Source: Serripes groenlandicus (lineage: Eukaryota; Mollusca; Bivalvia; Cardiida; Cardiidae). From it: DNA of 64,000 bases. The translations under genes were made by a program, and so were the position numbers. The stretch spans positions 143,770,350 through 143,834,349 of the forward strand of contig JASEVX010000003.1 in NCBI GenBank assembly GCA_031761405.1. The letters are read 5' to 3'. Below the pieces are notes generated by a model. It saw only the letters and a program-made list of their open reading frames with translations. It made no database searches and was not told where the DNA came from. Positions 1 through 8,618 of the stretch are shown here, one piece after another. Positions within the stretch are counted from its first letter, which is position 1; each line of letters begins with the position of its first letter.

Positions 1-156
1 TGAAAGATTTCAATAAAGATATTGTATGTTTAAATTATGTTACATGCATCAGATTCTATCCGAAGTATTTCACTTATGTAAGTTATATCGAGCCTTTCTA
101 GGGTTAATAACGAGTACTACTGGTAGGTTTATCCCGACACCAGGGTATCCAGTATG

Positions 157-373
157 TTAACCCTTTCTCACATATAACACGATCTGCAACAGACAACTTT
201 GAAAATGTCTAGGCAAAAGCACAGAAAATGCCTATAATGAATAGAGTTGAAAACATGGTGACAAAAAAGGAGAAATTGCTTGTTTTGAGCAATTTCTTCT
301 TTTGTCGCCATGTTTTCTAAAAGCCGCCTGCTGCAGAGGCGTCAGAAAGCGTCCAAATGAGGAAAAGGGTTAA
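157..373 (-). mobile_element. TTAA-MITE copy, older/younger mosaic
   Basis: Starts TTAACCCTTTCTCACATA and ends GAGGAAAAGGGTTAA. The left part follows the older subfamily (TGAATAGAGTTGAAAACATG), while the right part carries the GGCGTCAGAAAGCGTC block of the younger one. Its right TTAA (370-373) is also the left end of the next copy. Confidence 0.8.
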
Positions 374-616
374 CCCTTTCCCACATACCTGTAAAACAAA
401 ACTGCAGCAGACAACTTGAAAAATCCTATAAATTACAGGATATTTTTTAATACAATTGGACGGACTTTGACTAAAGGGGAGCTATTTTACCTTTTGCCAC
501 AATGTTTTCAACTCTATCCAATTATCAAACTTTGATTTATTGAGTTTCTCAATATTTTTGTCTAGATGTTTTCAAAGTCTTCTGCTACAGATGTGTTGTA
601 TATGGGAAAGGGTTGA
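370..616 (+). mobile_element. TTAA-MITE copy, rearranged
   Basis: Left terminus TTAACCCTTTCCCACATA; right end ATGGGAAAGGGTTGA with a mutated TTAA. The left quarter reads like a minus-oriented copy (CTGCAGCAGACAACTT) and the rest like a plus-oriented one (TTTTCAAAGTCTTCTGCT), so it is probably a chimera. Confidence 0.65.
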
Positions 617-1176
617 TGATAGCTAAGGAATCCTATACCACCTATATTGAAAATAGTATTAAGTTTTTTTCTAAATGTTAAATAATTGAAAAAGAACTGG
701 TTTCAAAAAGTATTAGCATAGTTATTATGGTAAGGTTGCAATAAGAATGAAATGTAAAACCTATTAATACATTTCCCAATAGATGGTATTGTATAAAGGG
801 GGGGATCCCTTTTCAATTTCAGCTGAAATTATTGACATTATAACGGGAGGTGTTTATAGAAGTAGTTAGACAGGGTTCGTGATCAATTCACTGATCGCAA
901 AGTTATAGGTTATATTTATCGTTGTTAGGTTTACATACTACTGCGATGACAAATTGTGATTGACCATTTTGACAGGAGTTCCAGTTGTCTCTGTGGTTGC
1001 TATGGGAATTGTTACACAGTAATCAGGTATGGTGTTAATGTATTTTTGTTCTTTTATTATTTATTTTATCGTATTTGTAATTAAGTCTGATTTGATAATG
1101 TTTGAAAAACTATTTCAAATTGGGGTTTTGTAATCTTGATTATTTTATTTAACATTTTATTTGATGTGGATTGCTT
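617..1176. other. unassigned AT-rich stretch
   Basis: No coding frame, RNA gene or recognised repeat. It has a G7 run near 798-804 and AT-rich sequence. Confidence 0.5.
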
Positions 1177-1271
1177 TTAAGGGGATCATGAATAAGTGAA
1201 CTGTCGCCGTGATATAACTGAAATATTGTTGAAAGCGGCGTAAAACCCCAATAAATAAATAAATAAATAAA
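1177..1271 (+). mobile_element. SINE 3' tail (5'-truncated)
   Basis: The stretch GCCGTGATATAACTGAAAT, then TTGTTGAAAGCGGCGTAAAA and CCCC, matches the 3' domain of the tRNA-headed SINE at 24209. It ends in an (AATA)n tail. The tRNA head is absent, as in a 5'-truncated retroposed copy. Confidence 0.75.
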
Positions 1272-1687
1272 TTGCTTTTAAGACAACCATTATAGAAAAA
1301 CCTAGACAAATTTAAAACTACAATTTTGAGATAAAAAACTTAAAAATTTGTAATAAATACAAGCATTTTCTCCATTTTATTTGATGTTTTTAAAAGATTT
1401 TTGCTTGCTGTAAATGACAGTAAAATAATGTTGCAGCAGCTCTGAATGCTTAATTGTGAGAAATAGGACATACCACTGCAGTGTTTTCAAAATTTATCAA
1501 TAGCAGGACACATATTTAATTTATTTAATTATCCCTTTCCCATAAATGTCTAATTTTCATGGCATACCTATTCCTATAATTACTGTATAAGAAGTGGACA
1601 ATTAGTGTTTAACAGCTTTGATAACCGGATAGTTGACATCAAACAAAATGAAAGAAATGTGTCAAAAAGGATATATTAACAATTATC
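1272..1687. other. unassigned, one decayed MITE end
   Basis: No gene seen. Around 1529-1555 there is an isolated TTATCCCTTTCCCATAAAT resembling a TTAA-MITE terminus without its body. Confidence 0.4.
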
Positions 1688-1740
1688 TTAACCCTTTTCC
1701 ACATTCAACAAGTCTGCTGTCATTATAACAAACATTTCTT
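1688..1740 (-). mobile_element. TTAA-MITE terminal fragment
   Basis: TTAACCCTTTTCCACATTCAACAAGTCTGCTG resembles the left 35 bp of an older minus-oriented copy; the body is missing. A G10 run follows near 1797-1806. Confidence 0.45.
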
Positions 1741-1838
1741 TTACTCGGGGGTTTCATTTTGCTTAGAGCAGCGGGATAATAATTGAAAGTAAGCGGGGGG
1801 GGGGGGTCCTCCACTTGTAGGGGTAAAGGAAAATCTGT

Positions 1839-2068
1839 TTAACCCTTTCCCTCATACGGCAATTCTGCAGCAGAAGACTTTGAACGTATTTTGTCAAAAA
1901 ATAGAAAATCTCCATAATTTAATGGATAACCTATGACAAAAAGTGGAAAACATTGTGGCAAAAGGAGAAATTGTAAGTTTTGTGCAATTTCTTCTTTTGT
2001 CACTATGTTTTCAAAAAGCTGTCTGCTGCAGAGGCGTCAGAAATCGTCTATATGAGGGAAAGGGTTAA
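1839..2068 (-). mobile_element. TTAA-MITE, full-length 230 bp
   Basis: Intact younger-type copy, TTAACCCTTTCCCTCATA to TATGAGGGAAAGGGTTAA, exactly 230 bp counting both TTAAs. The left side of the central hairpin is damaged (ATTGTAAGTTTTGTGCAAT). Confidence 0.92.
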
Positions 2069-2245
2069 AAAAGCCAGGTAAAAGTGGTATAGTAGTCCAG
2101 TAATTTTACCCGTCTCCCTGGTAATTTGGAAACCCCTGTTTACTACAACAAATTAAAAAGCTACTCTTCTCAGTCACTGAGTATCTAAAAGACAACATAA
2201 GTCCATTTCGATTAAGAGTATCATTATGTATGATTTTTCTGTTCT

Positions 2246-2249
<4 letters not shown>

Positions 2250-2280
<31 letters not shown>
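2250..2280. repeat. (GT)n microsatellite
   Basis: Uninterrupted GT dinucleotide run of about 15 units following a T-rich stretch. Confidence 0.95.
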
Positions 2281-2286
<6 letters not shown>

Positions 2287-2461
2287 CGAAAGAAGATACT
2301 GCTGAAAAGGGGGTCTTCATCTATCTCCAAGTTGTGCAAGTTTTATAGATATTTTAATTTTTTCTTTGGATAATGCCAAATATCAAATCGGACAACATTA
2401 TTAAATCTGGTAAACTGTTAAATATGTTGGGAGTAAATTGTTCTGTATGATTGTATGGCAT

Positions 2462-2680
2462 TTAACCCTTTCCCACATACAGATGCTTTCTGATGACTCT
2501 ACAGCAAAAATCTTTTGAAAACATTGTGACAAAAGGAGAAATTATTGCTGGTTACAATGGTTATGAACAAATACACCTTAGACCACAATTTTTCCAACTT
2601 TATACAATACTAATTGTGTCTGTCTTTGAGAGCGTTGACATATTTTTGCTGCCTAGATATGTTCATGTGTTAAAGCAGAA
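2462..2680 (+). mobile_element. TTAA-MITE, older, 3' decayed
   Basis: TTAACCCTTTCCCACATACAG start and GAAAACATTGTGACAAAAGG body are clear. After about 2600 homology fades (TTTTTGCTGCCTAGATATG) and the right terminus is lost. Confidence 0.65.
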
Positions 2681-2768
2681 AGATAATGCCAAGATAATAA
2701 TTATCCTTCCTTAGTAAAGGTACCATATATGGTGCTCAAGTTCATTTTAGTTTGGGGATAGGTTGTTC

Positions 2769-2996
2769 TAAACCCTTTATCACATACAAACAACTAATCT
2801 GAAAGAAGCAACTTTGTAAGCATGTCATTGAAAATATGGAAAACCTCTGTAAATGGAAATTATTGAATAGAGTTGAAAACATTGTGGAATAAGGAGAAAA
2901 TGCGCATTATGAACAATTTCTTCTTTTGCCACTATATTTTCGTATGTCATATGCTGCAGATGCATCCACATGCGTCTGCTAGTGGGAAAGGGTTAA
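2769..2996 (-). mobile_element. TTAA-MITE, older subfamily
   Basis: Begins TAAACCCTTTATCACATACA, contains TTGAATAGAGTTGAAAACAT and ends GTGGGAAAGGGTTAA. Left TTAA mutated. Central hairpin ATGCGCATTATGAACAAT is imperfect. Confidence 0.78.
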
Positions 2997-3206
2997 TTAA
3001 AATCTTGAATAAAGTGTTAAATCTCACTTACAATCTACCCTGGTCTTGCAAATACCTGAGTTTATTATGAAGTGGTTGGATTAATTCTGTTTTAAAATTT
3101 AATCCTTAATCTGTTCATAATCATATATACAAAAGTCAAACATGTTGATTTGTTCATGTCAAGAAATTCAGAACTTTAACCCTGACATCATTTGTGCCAC
3201 TGGACC

Positions 3207-3424
3207 TTAACCCTTTCCATCATATTGACACCTGCAGCAGACGGCTTTTTGAAAACATAGTGACAAAAGAAGAAATTGCTGAAAACAAGCGATTTCTCCT
3301 TTTGCCACAATGTTTTCAACTTTTAGTCATAGGTTATCCATTCAATTATAAAGATTTTCTAAGTTTTGACAAAATATGTTCAAAGTTGTCTGCTGCAGAA
3401 TTGTCCCATGAGGGAAAGAGTTAA
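3207..3424 (+). mobile_element. TTAA-MITE, short younger-type copy
   Basis: TTAACCCTTTCCATCATATT start and CATGAGGGAAAGAGTTAA end. The GACGCTTTCTGACGCC block behind the left terminus is reduced, giving 218 bp. Confidence 0.85.
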
Positions 3425-3555
3425 AAATAGGAAGTCAAGGTACCTTTGGGAATGCACACCAACATTCACAAAGGTTTCATGTGTACCTATTTTCTGAATG
3501 CAATGTTTTTTACTAGCATTTGGTCCTTTCACAATATCAGGTATCATTACCTTTC

Positions 3556-4266
3556 TTAACCCTTTCTCTCATAAAGGCGCTTTCTGACGCCTGCATGCTT
3601 ACCAACCTTTTCTCATCCTCAAGGGGGAGTTTCATGTTCTCAAAGTGGGAGATTGGGGTTTGAAGTGGGAGATTCATATTACATCCAAGAAAATTAAAAT
3701 ATTAACAACATTTTAATTTAAAGACATACTTTTGAATGAAAAACGCGGGTACCAATGGAATAAAGACACAGGGAGAAGAAAAATACGTACATGTAATCAT
3801 GCAGTTGAGCTACACGTATTGTTTTGAACTTGTTGAAAGAAAAAGCCTTCAGTGACAATAGGTTAAGAAGTTGATGTTAGAAAATGATTGTAGTAATTTT
3901 CAGTACATGTATCCTCATGATTTAAAAAAAAAAAAAAGATTTTTTTTTTTTTTTTAAAATTTTCGAATTTTCGAAAATCGTGAGTTTCTCCCTCACGATC
4001 GTGGGGGGTGGGGATACGCCCTTCAAATCGTGAGACTCACGATTGAATCTGGAGGGTTGGTAAGCATGCGCCTGTGCTGCAGACGGCTTTTTGAAAACAA
4101 AGTGACAAAAGAAGAAATTGCTCAAAACGAGCAATTTCTCCTTTTGCCACAATGTTTTCCACTTTTAGTCATAGGTTATCCATTCAATTATAGAGATTTT
4201 CTATTTTTTGAAAAGATATGTTCAAAGTCGTCTGCTGCAGAATTGTCGTATGAGGGAAAGGGTTAA
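3556..4266 (+). mobile_element. TTAA-MITE split by a nested element
   Basis: The left 38 bp (TTAACCCTTTCTCTCATAAA ...) and the part from 4069 to the end TATGAGGGAAAGGGTTAA form one younger-type copy. Removing 3594-4068 and one CGCCTG restores near-consensus MITE sequence across the join. Its central hairpin is GCTC-AAAAC-GAGC. Confidence 0.88.
3594..4068. mobile_element. 475-bp nested element with 14-bp TIRs
   Basis: Perfect 14-bp terminal inverted repeats, CATGCTTACCAACC (3594-3607) and GGTTGGTAAGCATG (4055-4068), are flanked by a 6-bp direct repeat CGCCTG (3588-3593, 4069-4074). Near the right end lie two further inverted motifs, TCGTGAGTTT/CCCTCACGA and CGTGAGACTCACG. It has no open frame of note, so it is non-autonomous. 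The superfamily is not identified. Confidence 0.85.
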
Positions 4267-4385
4267 TACAACTTCGAACAGTGTATGGTTATGTAGAGAA
4301 CTTAGAGGTTACTCCCCTAAAAGTTGTAGGAGGATTAATAAAATATATATATATCTAAATGCCTCAATATGTGGGAAGGGGTTAA

Positions 4386-4862
4386 ATGATTTTTTAATGC
4401 AATTAACTGGCAAAAAAAAGTATTTCCAGTAATATTTCTTCTGCCATCTTCCCTTCAGACATTGGGATCACTTCTCCCGCGTCTGTCTGTTAGTTGTGCT
4501 GCAACTAAAATGTCTTGTATTTTCTCACATTTTCTATTTCGCTATAAACAAAAATTTTCTCTAGTAAATAAATCAATATATAAACAGTTTTACCCATATT
4601 ATATTTGTTGTCGTCCATTTTGAAAATATTTGGAGAATTTTTTTTATTGATCGTTTTACTTTTGATACAAAGTTCAAAACAAGTATTTATTCCTTTTTTC
4701 TCACTATTTTAAGGTTGATTCCAAATGTATTATGCATCAGTTATAAACCTATTCTGTTATCATGCTATACTAAATTATTGAAAATGTTTTCATTTAAGGA
4801 GCACTTGCAATAATACAAATACTGTGCCTGCAGGCGAATTTGGCTAACAACAATCTGGGTTT
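4386..4862. other. unassigned, AT-rich
   Basis: No gene recognised. At the left edge (about 4360-4385) sits an isolated MITE right terminus TATGTGGGAAGGGGTTAA. A short GTCTGTCTGTTAG stretch near 4481 may be the microsatellite of a degraded Helentron-like element. Confidence 0.35.
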
Positions 4863-5036
4863 TTTAAACACTTTCCTATGCAAACCACTTTGAAAACACC
4901 TACACATAAATATGGAAAATGTCTCTTAATGAAAATTTAATTATTGAACAGAGTTAAAGATTGGCGAAAGGAGAAATTACTCATGATGAGCAATTTCCTC
5001 CTGCCACAGTATTTTCAGAAATTGCCTGCTGCGTCA
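4863..5036 (-). mobile_element. TTAA-MITE, decayed
   Basis: Body motifs GAAAATTTAATTATTGAACAG and hairpin TTACTCATGATGAGCAAT survive; termini are eroded and the right terminus is replaced by unrelated sequence. Confidence 0.6.
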
Positions 5037-5040
5037 TGCC

Positions 5041-5240
5041 ACACGTCACCTTAACGCCTGAGGCACTTCTCGGATATAAATTGTGTTTTGATTTAATTGT
5101 TCATAGCTTTATTTCTGTTTGTCAAATTCACTTTGATCTTGCAACAATGCTACCTAGTGATCAGTTTATTGAAACAATGCAAGAAACATAACTCTAACAT
5201 GCCTATATTGGGAATTACATGTATCTTCCTTTTTCATTTG
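5041..5240 (+). repeat. dispersed repeat related to 7840-7985
   Basis: Shares an ordered set of motifs with 7840-7985: TTATTTCTGTTTG, then CAAACTTGCAA-type sequence, then AATGCAAGAAACATAACT. Probably one core unit of a degraded Helentron-like element. Confidence 0.5.
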
Positions 5241-5320
5241 TCTCTTTGTTTGACTATTTTTTCACTTATTTTTGTATATCATCTTATATTCGTATATATA
5301 TAGATAGTTTATGATGATTA

Positions 5321-5494
5321 ATGTACCAGAGGCCTTTGGAAAACATCAGGATAAAAGGAGAAATTGCACATGATAAGCAATTACTTCTTTTGTCGCTTTG
5401 TTTTCATCTTTATTCAATGCTTTCAATAATGGAGATTCTTTACAGTTTTCAAAGTCGTCTGCTGCAGATTAATTTTATGTGGGAAAGGGTTATT
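5321..5494 (+). mobile_element. TTAA-MITE, 5'-truncated
   Basis: Starts within the body (GAAAACATCAGGATAAAAGG) and runs to TATGTGGGAAAGGGTTAT. Left terminus lacking; hairpin ATTGCACATGATAAGCAAT has one mismatch. Confidence 0.65.
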
Positions 5495-5678
5495 TTAGAA
5501 AAAGGGTGTTTGCCTTTCATGTTGAAAGTAATACACATCAATCTAATGCATCATGTCTTTCCCAAAATGTTGGCATGGACTGTTTGCTTGATACATTTAA
5601 AGAGTTTTCTGCTTAAATTTGAAATAATTTGAGAACAAATCCTAAAGTTCTAAAATTTTATAAACTTGAATTATGATT

Positions 5679-5851
5679 TTAACCCTGACCCACATACAAC
5701 TCGTCCGCAGAATCAGGGAAAAACTATAAAAATGAAGTTGTAGTAACAAATAAAAGCTGAAAATATTGTGGCAAAAGGAGAAAATGGGTTGATTTGAAAA
5801 GTTGTGTGCTGCAGAGGCGTCAGAATGTGTCTCTATGTCGGAACGGGTTAA
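5679..5851 (-). mobile_element. TTAA-MITE, internally deleted
   Basis: TTAACCCTGACCCACATACA start and GTCGGAACGGGTTAA end. The centre jumps from GGAGAAAATGGG to GAAAAGTTGTGTGCTGCAG, losing the hairpin. Confidence 0.7.
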
Positions 5852-5931
5852 ATCATTGAAAGAAAATGAGAAATTGATCCTCTAGTTCAAAGGCATCAAA
5901 TGTTGTCCATATAAGGGTATGTGATAAGAGT

Positions 5932-6155
5932 CAACCCTTTTCCACATACAACAAAGCATGATGACTTTGGAAACATATCCTATAAAATATGGAAAATCTT
6001 AATAAAGAAAGGTATGATGAATGAATCATATTGAAAACATTGTCGCAAATGGAGATATTGCTCATCATGAACAATATCTCCTTTTGCAACAATGTTTTGC
6101 AAAACTTGTCTGCTGCAGATGCGTCGATATGTGTCTGTAGGAGGGGAAGGGTTAA
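5932..6155 (-). mobile_element. TTAA-MITE, older
   Basis: TCAACCCTTTTCCACATACA to GGAGGGGAAGGGTTAA. Hairpin TTGCTCATCATGAACAAT and CTGCTGCAGATGCGTC are present. Confidence 0.75.
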
Positions 6156-6308
6156 GTAACACAATTGTATAGATATTGTATACTGCAGGATTGAAAAGAA
6201 ATTTCAATTCTGCTTGCATACATTATGGTGTGACAAATTTGGTCTTGTTTGCAAATTTGTTTGCATCTATCTGTTGATTATAATCTGTTTTCATAGACAT
6301 TGTGAACA

Positions 6309-6411
6309 TATAACCCTTTTCTTCATAGAAAGCACTTTTTGTTGTTGCCAGCGCAACAGTGACACTCTGAAAAAATAACACCAAAAAGAGAAATGCTAAA
6401 AAGTCTTCAAG
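6309..6411 (+). mobile_element. TTAA-MITE fragment
   Basis: ATAACCCTTTTCTTCATAGA followed by about 80 bp of eroded body (CCAAAAAGAGAAATGCT), ended by the next copy. Confidence 0.4.
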
Positions 6412-6640
6412 TTAATCCTTTCTCAGAGACGTTAATCTGCAGCAGATAACTTTGTAAACTTCAAGGATAAAACATTTTGGAAAATCTCTTTTAATGAAAG
6501 AATGGTGATTGAAAAGAGTTGAAAACATCATGGGAAAAAGAGAAATTGCCCATGATAAACAATTTTTCCTTTTCCAAAATGTTTTCAAATGTCCATGCTG
6601 AGGAAGCGTCAAGATGGATCTCCATGTAGGGAAGGGTTAT
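6412..6640 (-). mobile_element. TTAA-MITE, older, near full length
   Basis: TTAATCCTTTCTCAGAGACG to ATGTAGGGAAGGGTTAT. The stretch AAAATCTCTTTTAATGAAAG keeps the intact internal TTAA that serves as target in the nested copy at 45481. Confidence 0.75.
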
Positions 6641-6785
6641 ACTAAGTGTAATTTAATTTTATTGTCTTGGAAATTACCTATAACTTTAGAACACCAAGTT
6701 ATTACTTACACCAAACAAAAGGAAGAAATCTTGTAAAACAAATTGTGTTGTAGTATTATGAACCATTCTCCTATTCCAACATTAT

Positions 6786-6950
6786 TTAACCTTTTCAAAA
6801 ATACAACAATTCTGTAGTAGACAACTTTCAAAATATTTTGGCAAAAATGTTAGATCTACATCTCATTTAAAAAAAATGTTAATTATTTAATAGAGTTGAT
6901 AATATTGTGGCAAAAGTAGTCTGCTGCATAAAGCATCAAAGTTTTTCAAA
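6786..6950 (-). mobile_element. TTAA-MITE, decayed
   Basis: TTAACCTTTTCAAAAATACA start, TTATTTAATAGAGTTGATAA body, then AGTCTGCTGCATAAAGCATC; right terminus lost. Confidence 0.55.
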
Positions 6951-7049
6951 TATAAGAAATGTGTCTGCTGCAGACGTGACAATGGATGGGATGATTAGGC
7001 ATGAGTTAATGATTCAGTGTTACTTTACAGTACCTTTCATCCAATATGT

Positions 7050-7279
7050 TTCACCCCTTCCTTCATACAGACGCTTTCTGATGCTTCTGAAGCAGACGAC
7101 TTTTGAAAACATTGTGTCAAAAGGAGAAATTGCTCGTGATGAGCAATTTCTTCTTTTGCCACAATGTTTTCCAGTTTTAGTCATCGATTATCCATTTAAT
7201 TATAGAGATTTTCAATTATTTGACAAAATAAGTTCAAAGTCGTCTTGCTGCAGATTTCTTGTATGTGGGAAAGGGTTAA
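7050..7279 (+). mobile_element. TTAA-MITE, 230 bp, mosaic
   Basis: The left end is TTTCACCCCTTCCTTCATAC with a mutated TTAA; the right end is TATGTGGGAAAGGGTTAA. Hairpin GCTCGTGATGAGC. The length matches the 230-bp class. Confidence 0.85.
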
Positions 7280-7319
7280 AGCTGTAATTTGCCATTAAAA
7301 CATCTGTGGAAAACACCCA

Positions 7320-7454
7320 CACTACATAATTTAAAAAAATCACTAAATACTTTTAACACAATGGAAACATTGTAGAAAGAGTAAATGCACTTTGTTTTCA
7401 AAATTCTTCTGCTGCAAAGCCATCAAAAGTTGTTTGTTTTAGGTAATGGGTTAA
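7320..7454 (-). mobile_element. TTAA-MITE, heavily decayed
   Basis: GGAAACATTGTAGAAAGAG, CTTCTGCTGCAAAGCCATC and GGTAATGGGTTAA follow MITE order, but most of the rest is gone. Confidence 0.45.
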
Positions 7455-7744
7455 GCCTCTTGATTCAAGAGTTACAGATCAATGTTAGTACAAAAGACAG
7501 CCGACTTCAATGGCTGATATAAAGTATGGGACATTGACAAAATAAAACTGGAAAATTAAATAATCAATGAGAAAATGTAATCAATGTGTCCTGTTTAAGA
7601 TAGACATATTTCCTCACAGGATATTAACTGCTACAAATTTAAAAAACAGTACTGAAAAATAAAGTAATAGCTTGCATAACTTGTGTACAGTTTTGTGAAG
7701 AGGAAATTTGTCACTGCTGCTTAGAAACGAACCATTTTTGTGTT

Positions 7745-7985
7745 GCCTGCATGCTTGTTAGGCAGGGACACATTTAGGGATCACTTCTCTGTATGTCTGT
7801 CTGTCTGTCTTTTCTTCCATCCATCCATCAATATGTCTTATGCTTTGAATTAATGTTTCATAACTTTGTTTCTGTTTGGCAGATTCATTTCAAACTTGCA
7901 ATTACAAATACCTAGAGATAAGGAGAATGGAACGATGCAAGGAACATAACTGTGCATATTTTTAGTGTTATCTCCCTTTTCATTC
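7745..7985 (+). mobile_element. Helentron-like fragment
   Basis: A (GTCT)n run (about 7795-7811) is followed by one core unit shared with 5041-5240 (CATAACTTTGTTTCTGTTTG; CGATGCAAGGAACATAACTG). No clear ends. Confidence 0.45.
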
Positions 7986-8198
7986 TGATTTCCCACATAT
8001 AGATGCTTTCAACTGCCTCCGCAGCAAACGTTTTTGAAATTGATGTGGCAAAGGTGAAATTGCTCACGATGAGCAATTTCATCTTTTCTCACAATATTTT
8101 CAACTCTATTTAATAATTAAACTGTCATTAATGGAGATTTTTCACATGATGTTTTCAAAGTCGTCTGCTACAGATTTCTTGTATGTGGGAGAGGGTTT
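7986..8198 (+). mobile_element. TTAA-MITE, older, left end lost
   Basis: Starts TTTCCCACATATAGATGC and ends TATGTGGGAGAGGGTTT. Hairpin ATTGCTCACGATGAGCAAT is near perfect. Confidence 0.72.
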
Positions 8199-8507
8199 GC
8201 TTACTTATTAGCCATTGTATCAACTTCAAACTGCGTAAGTAGAAAACTTATAACCTGCAGCCGCAGTATACAGTTGATAAGACCCATAATTATAGCAAGG
8301 CTATTTCTTACGCCTCTGCAGCACCTCTTTCTCTTTGAAAACTTTCAAGCAAACAAGCATTAGTTCCCCTTTTTCAATAATAATTGGAACTCAATGTGTC
8401 AAAATAAGAATTCACATTTTAATGATTGTGCATTTTTCTTCAGATGTTTTCAATGCAGTCGACTACTAGAAATACATCATATCAGGAATAAGGTTGATAT
8501 CAAATAA
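8199..8507. other. unassigned stretch
   Basis: Nothing coding. Short MITE-like scraps (CGCCTCTGCAGCACCTC near 8310; AATAATAATTGGAACTC near 8377) but no definable copy. Confidence 0.35.
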
Positions 8508-8510
8508 TTA

Positions 8511-8555
8511 TGTCTCCCCCTGTATACAGGGGAGATATATTGTTTTTGTCCTTGA

Positions 8556-8618
<63 letters not shown>

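Noticed and set aside
2462..2996. Telomere-like repeats suspected from recurring TTAACCC and GGGTTAA
   Set aside because: The motif occurs once per MITE end, not in tandem TTAGGG-type arrays.
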